Origin: Gemmatimonadota bacterium
GTDB lineage: Bacteria; Gemmatimonadota; Gemmatimonadetes; Longimicrobiales; Gaopeijiaceae
Assembly (NCBI GenBank): GCA_026706635.1
Contig: JAPOYJ010000075.1
Location: 1 to 64,000 of the forward strand
DNA length: 64,000 nt
Direction: 5' to 3'
Below, piece by piece: positions 9,299 through 17,525 of this stretch (positions are counted from its first letter, which is position 1; each line of letters starts with the position of its first letter). The notes beneath the pieces are model-generated. The model did no database searches. It saw nothing but the letters and a program-made list of their open reading frames with translations, and was not told where the DNA came from. The position numbers and the translations under genes were made by a program.

Positions 9299-10770
9299 AT
9301 GTCGTGCGACCTCGGCGGCGTTGGCGGACCCCGCAGACTGCTCTACCCTCGCGGTTCCAGCGCAATCAGCCTGACCACGCGCACGGTCTGAACGTCGAGC
9401 TCGTCGCGTTCGATGTAGGCCATGAGCCCGCTCGGACCGAAGGCATCCGGCGTACGTAGTCCATCCGGCGCCAGGGTGCCGACGTAGCCCCCGTCGGGTG
9501 TAACGATGTCGGTCGGGCCGTCGTCGTCGCCGGTGGGTCCCCGGCGTTGAACCCAGAGTCGATCTTCCCGGTCCACCTTCAGGCGATACAGCACCGGCAC
9601 CTCGTCGGCGAAGGTGAGCCCCTCCACCCCCTCCACGTCGATCTGGATAGGCGAGTTGGTTCTCCTTGCGTTTGCGCGCGCCGTGCTTTCTCGGTAGCGC
9701 TCGCGTTCGGCGTCCCTGATCGCCTCGTCGACCGCAAGCGGCGCGATCGGCCGCTCGATGGTTCCGGCTACGCTGCCGTCGAGCCCGATGAGCTTGACCC
9801 GGTAGCCGATCGAGTCGATCAGCGCGAGGCGGCCATCGTTCAGAAGGTCATAGCTGACGAAGGGCTCGAAGGCGCGGCCCGCCGACCACGCCACACGCCT
9901 ACCGCTCTCTCGGGACCCGCTCACGCTGATATCGTCTTCGTCCTCGTCGGGTGGCCTCCAGGCGGTGTAGAGCACCTCCGCCTCAGTGCCGTCGAGTGGA
10001 AAGATGTGAATGGGATGGCCCTCCTCAGCCTCCTCGGCGTCATCACCCAGGCGCATGATCGCGCCCGCCAGCAGGCGACCGTCGGGAAGCACCATGTTGG
10101 CTATGACAATCCCAGTCGTCATCGGGTCCAGGGTGATGCGCCGCGCAAACTCGCCGTCGGGTTCGAGAAGGTCGATCGTCGTGAATCCCATTGCGATGTA
10201 GGAGCCGTCGCGCGGGACGATTACAGAGGTGACGTTGCCGAACTCGCCGGGTCCCTCCCCCCGGCCACCAACGGTACGGACCAACGACCCATCCGGTCCG
10301 ACGACCAGGATGTGTTCGGCCTGCATGTCGAAGATGTGCAGGTTGGCCCGCGCGTCGAAGTGCACCGAGCGAACGCTACCGAAGGTGTCCCAGTCGTCGC
10401 CCGCAACGGAGCCTACGGTGAAGACCTCCTCGGTCACCGCGCTCACGATCACGTCCGGGCCGTCCAGGGTTCCGGCGATGCCGGTGGCCGATCCGCCCCC
10501 CGCGTCGCTGCAAGCCAGTAGGAGGGCGAGAGGGGCGAGCGCCGCGAGGTATCGCGGCACCTTGTCGTCAGCTTCGGCACTTACGGGCATTTCGGTTGGT
10601 CTTTCCGGGTCAGGGGGCTCGTGCGGGCCGTTCGATGTTCGGGGAGATCGGAGGCGTTGCACGGTCGGCTCTCGTGTCAGGGCGATCAGGTGCCACGCGA
10701 AGGCTCGGCAGCGTCAGGTTCGTCCCGTTCAATATAAGCCAGAAACACTCGCGGACGACGGCTCCCGGAG
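9299..10770 (-). repeat. Segmental duplication block 2 (propeller A' only)
   Basis: Second related block: the downstream tract GTCGTGCGACCTCGGCGGCG, gene A' and about 180 bp of its upstream region align with blocks 1 and 3. Similarity fades before any B gene, so B is absent here. The right boundary is approximate. Confidence 0.65.
9343..10590 (-). CDS. 6-bladed beta-propeller lipoprotein A'
   Basis: 415-aa paralog of A (5117) and A'' (13583). Signal and lipobox: YLAALAPLALLLAC. The turn motif GGRGEGPGEFGN is conserved, and the C-terminus VRVVRLIALEPRG matches the other copies. The ATG at 10590 follows the same upstream context (GAAAGACC) as the paralogs. Most differences from A are substitutions plus small indels in the middle (MQAEHILVVGP for SQADHILVVGT, for example), so this is an older copy than the identical tandem pair at 37-40 kb. 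Confidence 0.8.
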   Translation of the reverse strand: MPVSAEADDKVPRYLAALAPLALLLACSDAGGGSATGIAGTLDGPDVIVSAVTEEVFTVGSVAGDDWDTFGSVRSVHFDARANLHIFDMQAEHILVVGPDGSLVRTVGGRGEGPGEFGNVTSVIVPRDGSYIAMGFTTIDLLEPDGEFARRITLDPMTTGIVIANMVLPDGRLLAGAIMRLGDDAEEAEEGHPIHIFPLDGTEAEVLYTAWRPPDEDEDDISVSGSRESGRRVAWSAGRAFEPFVSYDLLNDGRLALIDSIGYRVKLIGLDGSVAGTIERPIAPLAVDEAIRDAERERYRESTARANARRTNSPIQIDVEGVEGLTFADEVPVLYRLKVDREDRLWVQRRGPTGDDDGPTDIVTPDGGYVGTLAPDGLRTPDAFGPSGLMAYIERDELDVQTVRVVRLIALEPRG

Positions 10771-11095
10771 GACGACGGGGCTGGCCGTAGCGCTCGAAGA
10801 CGGGGGGGCTGGCCCGCCCGCCGCGGTTGCCGAGCTGAGCGGGATCTCGAAAATGGGCCAGCGCGATATCAGGCGGCCCCTGGTCTCTGGAGCAATGACA
10901 GTGGTCGCACATGCGATCCGGCGCGGCGAGGTCACTGGCAGGCGGCGTGCGCCGCACTCCCGGATCTTGGCCCCTGAGATAGGTCCGGGACCTTGCCGGT
11001 GCGCATCGCGGACACGAGATTCGCACCGCACCCGCCCAGCACCATCGGCGCACCGAACCAAGACACCTGCACACCTGCACCAGCGAGCCGCCGAC
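10591..11095. other. Intergenic region between divergent propeller genes
   Basis: About 500 bp separating A' (leftward) from P2 (rightward). The left third is the conserved upstream part of duplication block 2, including a -10-like TATATT on the minus strand near 10733. The rest shows no recognisable gene, hairpin or repeat core. Confidence 0.4.
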
Positions 11096-12214
11096 TTGAA
11101 GGACGCCCATCCCGCTTCACAACCGCGGGGAGTTCGCAGGCCGCGACTACCCGTCTGGCATTGGGCCACTGTCGCGTTCATCGCTACATCCTCCCATCTG
11201 TCCGCCCAACCCGCAATCTCCGTACGCGACTCGATCGTGCTCCAGGAATCGGGCGATGGCTACCTCGTGGTGCCGAGCCCTATCGTGCCCGATGGATCGG
11301 GCGGCTACCTGGTTGCCGACCATGGTCAGGCAGGTGTCTTCCACTTCCTGGGGGACGGGAGCCTGCTGCGACGCTACGGCCAGGAGGGCGAAGGACCGGG
11401 GGAGTGGAAGGAGGCCGATATCACTCTGCCTTGGGGAGACCAGCAAGTCATGGTGCTGTCGTGGAGTCCGTATGCCATCCACCTCTTCCGACGCAGCGAC
11501 GGAGGCTTCGTGGAGAGCCATCCTCTCAACACGCCGGTCGAGTCGGTGGTACCGGGCTCGGGGGGTCTTTGGTCGAGCGGGGCGCACCACGGTACCTCGA
11601 GCGCGATCCGCCGCCTGAAGCTCGGCGAACCCGAGGCCCGTCCCGTCCTTCGGCTTCCCGACGTATACACGGCGGGCGGTCCCGTTGGCGGGATCTTCGG
11701 AGAAATGCCGTTCGCGATGTGGGCCGACACGCTGCTTGTCGGGTTCATGCCGCTTCCGTACCTGATCGTGGCGGATACGACCGGCCGGGAGCTGGACCGC
11801 TTTGAGATCCCCGCGACCCGTCGGAAGGGCGGCACGGCGGACCCCGCAGCCGCAATCGACGAGGTGCTCGGGGGCGGGCGCCCGTACACCGAGGTCTTCG
11901 GTCTCTTCTCCGTAACCAGGGGCGTCCACCGCCGGCCGGATGGCACAGCATTGGTGGTCCACTTCGACATGGGCACCGAAGGCGGACCCGTGAGCACGGT
12001 GGGCCTATGGGTGAGTGTCATCGACGAGTCGAGGGAATCGGCTTGCGTGGACGCGCCGATCCCGCTGGAGCCGGGTTCGCGGGCTGCCATCGGATTCGAG
12101 GGGGATCTGGTTCTGGTGCTGGAGCCGGTGATACGAGGGGGGGACGCCGTAACGGTCTTGAGGCGGATCGAGGTGGATGTGGACGGCTGTGACTGGGTGC
12201 CGGTCAATCGTTGA
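11096..12214 (+). CDS. 6-bladed beta-propeller protein, exported (P2)
   Basis: About 372 aa. A hydrophobic segment WHWATVAFIATSSHLSAQ looks like a cleavable signal without a lipobox Cys. The propeller motif YGQEGEGPGEW follows near residue 105. The start is uncertain: TTG at 11096 is the closest usable codon before the signal, and an in-frame ATG at 10895 would add about 67 basic, Pro-rich residues typical of noncoding sequence. The product ends in VDGCDWVPVNR, like the VSEEGCDWL end of the propellers at 37-40 kb. Function unknown. Confidence 0.65.
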   Translation: MKDAHPASQPRGVRRPRLPVWHWATVAFIATSSHLSAQPAISVRDSIVLQESGDGYLVVPSPIVPDGSGGYLVADHGQAGVFHFLGDGSLLRRYGQEGEGPGEWKEADITLPWGDQQVMVLSWSPYAIHLFRRSDGGFVESHPLNTPVESVVPGSGGLWSSGAHHGTSSAIRRLKLGEPEARPVLRLPDVYTAGGPVGGIFGEMPFAMWADTLLVGFMPLPYLIVADTTGRELDRFEIPATRRKGGTADPAAAIDEVLGGGRPYTEVFGLFSVTRGVHRRPDGTALVVHFDMGTEGGPVSTVGLWVSVIDESRESACVDAPIPLEPGSRAAIGFEGDLVLVLEPVIRGGDAVTVLRRIEVDVDGCDWVPVNR

Positions 12215-12306
12215 GGTTTCACAGGGCCTTTGCGGCACCGGACAGATTGAATGGGATCGCCGACATTCCACACCTTACACGACCGTTCGCCACGGAGGGT
12301 ACAACG

Positions 12307-13389
12307 ATGATGCACCCCCGCTCACGCCACCGCGTGGCCTACCGACTGGCACTGTCGTTTGCCGCGCTCCTCTCCTCCGCCTGCGACCGTGGCCCGCAAG
12401 CCGTGTCCGGCCTTCAATGCGAACCCCACCCCTCCGACATCGCCACTCTGGACTTCGCAGAGGCGTTCGTCCCACTCGAACCTCTAGTATTCCGCACCAG
12501 CGATCCCAATCCCGTTTTGTCCGCCCGGACCTTGAGTGTTTCGCCGTCCGGGCAACTGCTCCTCGTTGACAGCCGCAGCTTCAACCTGAAGGTTGCCGAC
12601 AGTGAGGGCCGCGTCATCCAGGTCATCGGTGGCGAAGGCGAGGGTCCTGGCGAGTTCACAGCACTGATGGATGCCGTCTTCCTGCGGGACGACCGGATCC
12701 TCGCCCTTGATGCCGGTCGAGTACTCGCCACGCTTTTCGACACGACGGGCGAGGTCCTGAATGCCTTCCAGCTCGAGGACCAGCTCGACCCCCGTGCCGT
12801 GGTGGCCATGGACAAGTCCTCCTTTCTCATTGGAGGCATGGTCACCACGCCCGGTGAAGGGAATGACATGGCCAGGATCTATTCCCTTGACGGAACCACT
12901 ACGGATTCGTTCCTTCCCGCCGACCAGCTGCTCTTCGACACCCAGATGATCGTCGATGGTGTATGGGGAGTCGCGCTGCCGGGCGGTACCGTGGCCTTGG
13001 GCCTCGATGTAACGGCAGCCATCCATCTGTTCTCCGAGACCGGAGCTCACATCTGCACACAGGCATCGGAGCCGCCTCGTTGGTCGCAGTTGCTGCCGCG
13101 CGACGATCCGGTCGCCATGGATCAGGCGACGCGCGAATGGATCCGGCAAGCGACAATCACCATCGGTGCCGCGTATGCCAGCGGCAGGCTTTACAGACAG
13201 TACCGGAGTTCTGCTGAAGACGGTGTGTCGTTACTCGCCGAGTATGATGCCGACTTGAATCTGCGGAACGTCTACACCTCGCTTCCGGGTCGGTTGGTCG
13301 GCGGCGGTGGCGAAACGCTGTTCATTCTTGGCGACGAGTCGCGCGACGACACGCGCGTCTTGAGGTACCGGGCGTCGCAGCGGGAGTAG
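12307..13389 (+). CDS. 6-bladed beta-propeller lipoprotein (P3)
   Basis: 360 aa. Signal RLALSFAALLSSAC with lipobox SSAC, then a propeller body with GGEGEGPGEFTAL near residue 110. ATG at 12307 (or 12310) follows GGAGGGTAC; in-frame sequence upstream overlaps the end of P2 and is not signal-like. It starts 92 bp after P2 on the same strand, so the two may be co-transcribed. It is convergent with A''. Function unknown. Confidence 0.78.
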   Translation: MMHPRSRHRVAYRLALSFAALLSSACDRGPQAVSGLQCEPHPSDIATLDFAEAFVPLEPLVFRTSDPNPVLSARTLSVSPSGQLLLVDSRSFNLKVADSEGRVIQVIGGEGEGPGEFTALMDAVFLRDDRILALDAGRVLATLFDTTGEVLNAFQLEDQLDPRAVVAMDKSSFLIGGMVTTPGEGNDMARIYSLDGTTTDSFLPADQLLFDTQMIVDGVWGVALPGGTVALGLDVTAAIHLFSETGAHICTQASEPPRWSQLLPRDDPVAMDQATREWIRQATITIGAAYASGRLYRQYRSSAEDGVSLLAEYDADLNLRNVYTSLPGRLVGGGGETLFILGDESRDDTRVLRYRASQRE

Positions 13390-13449
13390 ACTTAGTCTGC
13401 CCGTCCTCACCCGCCCTTCGGCATTTCACGAATGAAACATCGTCTGTCT

Positions 13450-13488
13450 TGTAAAGTGTACTTTACAATATGTAGTCCGTGGTTTACA
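13450..13488 (-). repeat. AT-rich double-dyad core (isolated)
   Basis: TGTAA-N8-TTACA, ATA, TGTAG-N8-TTACA: a well preserved core without recognisable GC-rich arms, in the gap between the convergent genes P3 and A''. It lies just before the start of duplication block 3. Confidence 0.8.
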
Positions 13489-13582
13489 GATCCCGTATCC
13501 GTGGCTTCGCTCTATTCGTCCCCATTCCTGAACGGGATGTCGCGCGATCTCCGCGGATGTTGGCGGACCCCCGCGGATCGTC

Positions 13583-14839
13583 TCACCCTTGCGGTTCCAG
13601 CGCAATCAGCCTGACCACGCGCACGGTCTGAACGTCGAGCTCGTCAGTCTCAATGTAGGCCATCAACCCGCCCGGACCGAAGGCATCCGGCGTCCGCAAC
13701 CCGTCCGGCGGCAGGGTGCCGATATAGCTCCCGTCGGGTGTAACGATGTCGGTCGGTCCGTTGTCGTCGCCTGTGGGTCCCCGGCGTTGAACCCAGATTC
13801 GATCCTCCCAGTCCACCTTCAGGCGGTACAGCACCGGCACCTCGTCGGCGAAGGTGCGTTCCTCCACCCCCTCCCGCTCGATCCGGAGGGACGGGCTGGT
13901 TCTGCTTACTGCGTCAGCAGACTCCTCCTGAGCTTTGCGGAAGCGCTCGCGCTCGGCCTCCTTGATCTCTTCGTCGATGGGAAGGGGCGCGATTGGGCGC
14001 TCGATCGTCCCGGTGACGCTTCCGTCGAGTCCGATGAGCTTGACGCGGTACCCGATCGAGTCGATCAGCGCGAGGCGGCCGTCGGCCAGCGCATCGTAAT
14101 CGAGGCGGGGCTCGAAGGCGCGGCCGGCCGCCATGCGCACGACCGATCCTTCCGAGCTCGACCCGTTCACGGTGAATTCGTCGTCGTCCTCCTCGGGCAG
14201 CTCCCAGGCGGTGTAGAGGAGCTCCGGCTCGGTGCCGTCGAGCGCGAAGATGTGTATGGGGCGGCCCGCCTCGGACTGCTCGTCGTCGTCGCCGAAGCGT
14301 ATGATCTGGTCGGCGACCAGCCGTCCGTCCGGAAGCGCCATGTCGGCCATGACGATTCCCGTCGTCATCGGGTCCACCGTGATGCGCCGAATGAACTCAC
14401 CGCCGGGGTCGATAAGGTCGACCTGCGAGAATCCCGCCACCGTGTAGGAACCGTCGCGCGCGACGAACGTCGCCATGACGTTGCCGAACTCTCCCGGTCC
14501 TTCTCCCTTCCCTCCGACCGTGCGGACAAGCGATCCGTCCGGCCCGACCGCGAGGATGTGATCGGCCTGGCTGTCGAAGATGTGCAGGTTGGCCCGGGCG
14601 TCGAAGTGCACCGAGCGAACGCTTCCGAAGGTGTCCCAGTCGTCGCCCACGACTGACCCGACGGTGAAGACCTCCTCGGTCACCGCGCTCACGATCACGT
14701 CCGGGCCATCGAGGGTCCCGGCAGTGCCGGTGCCCGATCCGTCCCCACCGTCGCCGCAGGCTAGTACCAGGGCGAGAGAGGCGAGCGCCGCGAGGTATCG
14801 CGGCACCCTCATCGTCGGCAGCTTCGGCGTTTCGGGCAT
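13583..14839 (-). CDS. 6-bladed beta-propeller lipoprotein A''
   Basis: 418 aa, same length as A. Signal MPETPKLPTMRV..ASLALVLAC with lipobox VLAC; turn motif GGKGEGPGEFGN; C-terminus VRVVRLIALEPQG as in A. The ATG at 14839 is the first in frame and aligns with A. The many synonymous and replacement differences from A and A' indicate that the copies have been evolving apart for some time and remain open, so all three are probably expressed. Confidence 0.8.
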   Translation of the reverse strand: MPETPKLPTMRVPRYLAALASLALVLACGDGGDGSGTGTAGTLDGPDVIVSAVTEEVFTVGSVVGDDWDTFGSVRSVHFDARANLHIFDSQADHILAVGPDGSLVRTVGGKGEGPGEFGNVMATFVARDGSYTVAGFSQVDLIDPGGEFIRRITVDPMTTGIVMADMALPDGRLVADQIIRFGDDDEQSEAGRPIHIFALDGTEPELLYTAWELPEEDDDEFTVNGSSSEGSVVRMAAGRAFEPRLDYDALADGRLALIDSIGYRVKLIGLDGSVTGTIERPIAPLPIDEEIKEAERERFRKAQEESADAVSRTSPSLRIEREGVEERTFADEVPVLYRLKVDWEDRIWVQRRGPTGDDNGPTDIVTPDGSYIGTLPPDGLRTPDAFGPGGLMAYIETDELDVQTVRVVRLIALEPQG

Positions 14840-15077
14840 TTCGGTTGGTCTTTCCGGGTCAGGGGGCTTGCGCGAGTCGTTCGCATTTTTCGGGGGAACC
14901 CGAGGCGTCGAGTCGATTCCTCGTGCTGGGGCGATCAGGCACCACGCGAATGCTCGGCGGCGTCAGAGTCGTCCCACTAAATGTAGACAAGGGCCCCCTC
15001 GTGGACGACGACTCTCGGAGGATCGCGCGACTGGTGGCACCGGGGACACCCTGGCGGGAGCTGGTTTACGGTGTTAA

Positions 15078-15094
15078 GTCTGTCCACGGACTGC
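15078..15094. repeat. Solo end of the interspersed element
   Basis: GTCTGTCCACGGACTGC is the reverse complement of the outer end GCAGTCCGTGGACAGAC. It follows TGGTTTACGGTG, which resembles a broken half-dyad of the AT-rich core. This looks like a decayed copy between A'' and B'. Confidence 0.55.
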
Positions 15095-15114
15095 CAGCAC
15101 GGCGCTGGCACCCG

Positions 15115-15606
15115 CTATCGTTCCCCTCGCACGACTCGATGCACGCTGACGTACTCGACACCAAGCTCGTCCCGGTAGGCGCCCGCGAGCAGCCCATCGC
15201 TGATCGAGAGAACCGTCAGGCCCCCGGGGGTCGAGACAGACCCAAGGTAGACCCCGGTGTCGAGTACATCCCATGTCGGCAGCTCGGCTGACAGCGGATC
15301 GGACTCGAAGCGACGCGCCCAGAGGGTTCCATCGCGGTCGGCCAGCAGTCGATCGAATGCGGGCTCGTACCGCGGGACTTCCATACGATCTCTCCACTCG
15401 CGCCAGACCGCCGCGCCAGCACCTGACTGACCGAGTTCGACAAGACTCTCGATGATCTGTGTGACCTTCGACTCGGCTACGGCTCGCCGGTCGCGTGCGA
15501 TCCGGTAGCGAGCCACCAGCGAGCCGTCCGCATCGCGCACCGACACTTCGGCGTCGGGGCCGGTCGCCACGGCGAGCCGGGTGCCATCCGTAGCCCACAG
15601 CGGCCG
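15115..15606 (-). pseudogene. Truncated propeller B' (C-terminal part only)
   Basis: The last ~160 codons are nearly identical to the end of B (6649): RLAVATGPDAEVSV, RYRIARDRRAVAES, GQSGAGAAVWR, RYEPAFDRLLADRDG and GVYLGSVSTPGGLTVLS are all kept. One residue is missing (DTGVY for DPTGVY). At 15606 homology to B ends and the open frame runs into unrelated sequence with no signal peptide. This is a duplication remnant, not a working lipoprotein. Confidence 0.8.
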
Positions 15607-15995
15607 TTGAAGCCGTCGAGTGAGTGAAGGACATGATCGACTGCCTCCTGCGAACACGTCGCCAGCGCGTTCTTCCGGTGGTTCGCTCAACGTTGCCATA
15701 CTCCCCACCCTCGCGCTCGTAGCGCCCTGGCCAAGGAGACTTCTCGTCTTCCAGCTCATGTGGCTTTCCGGCAAGGGGTTGATCCGGTCTATTCTCGGCA
15801 GGCGGCAGGCACTCACGACGGGCAGTAGTGGTTGCCGCGCCAGATTGCGACAGGGGCTTGTTCTTCGCAACCCTCCTCCTCCTCGGGTCACGAGACCCGG
15901 GTGCAAACCCGGCCCGGCCTCCACCACGTCCCCGATTACCAAATGTCACCCGTCGAGTGTCCAGAATCACGGCCCCCCCAACCCCCCTACCATCC
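15607..15995. other. Unassigned region
   Basis: About 390 bp between the broken B' copy and the next gene. Open frames exist on both strands but none looks protein-like. A GC-rich inverted stretch (GGTCACGAGACCCGGGTGC) around 15883 is not a complete tRNA. I see no function. Confidence 0.4.
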
Positions 15996-16406
15996 TCACA
16001 CACTCCACGGACCGGTCGCGAGGCAGGCCCTCATCGCCTCCTCCGCCTTGATCGCCCACCTGCACGCCTCGAGGCGCGAGTCCGGCGCCACCTCCTCGCC
16101 CAGCGCGGCGAGACTTTCCCAGAGGGGGCGCGCGATCCCCGGCTGCAGCGGGGCGTCGGCGGGCGATGTGAGCGCCACCCAGCTTGCCAGGGAGCAGGCT
16201 CGGCGACGGACCCCCACCGCCTCGATCCCCACCTCCACGAAGAGGAGGCGCCTGCCGGATTCACGGGCCAGGTTGCGGACCTGCTCGGTGCTCAGCACGA
16301 CCGCCGGGTGGAGGCGCAGCAGCTCCCTGCGCAGGCGATCGGTCGGGAGCACTCCGGGACCGCACCGCCTGAGCACCTCCACCATCCTCTCCACCGTCTC
16401 CTCCAT
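15996..16406 (-). CDS. Hypothetical protein, 136 aa
   Basis: Not recognised. Start MEETVERMVEVLRRCGPGVL, with ATG at 16406 following GGAGGCGC. The first half (LPTDRLRRELLRLHP.. LSTEQVRNLARESG) could form helices of a small winged-helix or DprA/RecX-like fold, but this is speculative. No signal peptide or membrane segment. It is divergent from yqeY, with a large repeat element between. Amino-acid composition is ordinary for a high-GC protein, which favours a real gene. Confidence 0.5.
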   Translation of the reverse strand: MEETVERMVEVLRRCGPGVLPTDRLRRELLRLHPAVVLSTEQVRNLARESGRRLLFVEVGIEAVGVRRRACSLASWVALTSPADAPLQPGIARPLWESLAALGEEVAPDSRLEACRWAIKAEEAMRACLATGPWSV

Positions 16407-16431
16407 GCGCCTCCTTGCGACATGCCAGTGA

Positions 16432-16690
16432 GGCGGCCCGCGAACAGTACCCCGACGGCATTCGACCGGCGGAGCATCCCCGCTGGGCCGCTGCGCTCTG
16501 CGTTGCTCCTCGAACCAATAGCGCTGCGGCTATTGGCCCTTCGTCGCGCCTTGCCAGCGGGGCACTTCGCCGGTCTCGGTGCTCGTCCGGGCCCGTCCAC
16601 GGACCGCTGGCGCCTCGCCGCTCTCGGTGCTCGCGCGAGTCCGTCCACGGACCGGGCCGACAGCCCGCGGACGGGCGAAGTGTAGCCACC
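16432..16690 (-). repeat. Interspersed composite element, copy 3 (long, no AT-rich core)
   Basis: Reverse orientation. Right arm GGCATTCGACCGG..GCATCCCCGCTGGGCCGC, then left-arm sequence CTCTGCGTTGCTCCTCG, a perfect hairpin CCAATAGC-6 nt-GCTATTGG (16516-16537), CCTTCGTCGCGCCTTGCC and two copies of a CTCTCGGTGCTCG-like tract, with GTCCACGGACCG ends. The TGTAA/TTACA core is missing. The hairpin sits where copy 1 has GGTAGC-AGC-GCTACC. Confidence 0.75.
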
Positions 16691-16861
16691 CGCAGCGGTC
16701 CGCCACATATCCAGATGGGACGGCGACGGCGCCGGTTCCACCTCTCACCCGAGCCAGCGCCCCTGAGGGCGATGATGAGGGGTGACCGCCGGAGTCCATC
16801 TTTGGCCATATTGGATCGTCCGCCCGCCCCATCTGCCCACGATCTTCGCGCCGAGGAAGAG

Positions 16862-17305
16862 ATGACGGACTCACTCAAGGAGACGCTGCGCACCGACCTC
16901 AACGCCGCTCGTCTGGACCGCGACCGCGAGCGGACGCTCGTCCTCTCGACGGTGCTCGCCGAGATCCGCAATCGGGAGATCGAGACGGGGGGAGATCTCG
17001 CCGATGACGGCGTGCGGCCCGTGGTGGCACGGGCGGTCAGGCAGAGGCTCGACGCGGCGAAGCAGATGCGCGATGCGGGCCGGGAAGAGCTGGCCGAGCG
17101 AGAGGAGGGGCAGGCAAAGGTGCTGCGCGCATACCTGCCGAGCGAGCTCTCCGAGGACGAGGTGCGCGAGATGGTGCGGAGCATCGTGGCCTCGGGGGCG
17201 GGTCACATCGGTGCGGTGATGCCGCGCCTCATGCCGCAGATCCAGGGGCGGTTCGACGGCAGAGTCGCCTCGGCGATCGTGCGCCAGGAGCTGCAGGGGG
17301 GGTAG
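16862..17305 (+). CDS. yqeY: GatB/YqeY domain protein
   Basis: 147 aa, the usual length. YqeY proteins are related to the tail domain of the GatB amidotransferase subunit and are thought to act on tRNA-linked substrates, but their role is not settled. The family pattern is clear: LKETLRTDLNAARLDRDRER, LSTVLAEIRNREIE, a middle helical region and the end IGAVMPRLMPQIQGRFDGR. ATG at 16862 follows GAGGAAGAG. Upstream in-frame sequence lies in a repeat. The stop codon abuts the next repeat copy. Confidence 0.88.
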   Translation: MTDSLKETLRTDLNAARLDRDRERTLVLSTVLAEIRNREIETGGDLADDGVRPVVARAVRQRLDAAKQMRDAGREELAEREEGQAKVLRAYLPSELSEDEVREMVRSIVASGAGHIGAVMPRLMPQIQGRFDGRVASAIVRQELQGG

Positions 17306-17400
17306 CGGCCCGTGGGCGGACAGTTTGGACACGCGAGCAAAGCGGTCCAGCGGGGATGCAGCGCCGTTCGAATGCCGTGGGAGGTTTGTCCACGGGCTGC
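17306..17400 (+). repeat. Interspersed composite element, copy 4 (arms only)
   Basis: Bounded by inverted ends: CGGCCCGTGGGCGGACAG directly after the yqeY stop and GTTTGTCCACGGGCTGC at the right. Between them is the right arm GCGAGCAAAGCGGTCCAGCGG..CGAATGCCGTGGG. No TGTAA/TTACA core. A different dyad pair (17438-17525) follows. Confidence 0.8.
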
Positions 17401-17437
17401 AAGGCACCGAGCGGCGCTTCAAGAGCGGCAGAGAAAA

Positions 17438-17525
17438 TGACAGATAGTGGCCGCAATCTGTCACAGATTGGGCGTCGCTGCCCGTGGAGGAACCGGTATT
17501 GACAGATAACGGGCACAATCTGTCA
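17438..17525. promoter_or_regulatory. Pair of 26-bp palindromes upstream of mutS2
   Basis: Two copies of TGACAGAT-N10-ATCTGTCA, at 17438-17463 and 17500-17525. Both have perfect 8-bp arms and different 10-bp centres, and their starts are 62 bp apart (about six helical turns). The second overlaps the mutS2 translation start. They look like paired operators for a dimeric regulator, or a second type of repeat core. The regulator is unknown. Confidence 0.65.

Larger units (their letters stand above)
13538..15606 (-). repeat. Segmental duplication block 3 (propeller A'' and truncated B')
   Basis: Third block, covering the tract downstream of A'', gene A'', the A-B intergenic region and the last ~160 codons of B'. 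Homology with block 1 stops abruptly at 15606 within the B coding sequence. The intergenic part has an extra GTCTGTCCACGGACTGC (15078-15094), an end of the interspersed element that block 1 lacks. Confidence 0.7.

Noticed and set aside
10895-11095. Extended N-terminus for propeller P2 from ATG 10895
   Set aside because: It would put a long basic, Pro-rich stretch ahead of a clear signal peptide; the residues look noncoding.
15860-15930. tRNA-like segment on the minus strand (GGTTTGCACCC T-arm look-alike)
   Set aside because: No complete acceptor stem, D-arm or anticodon arm can be paired.
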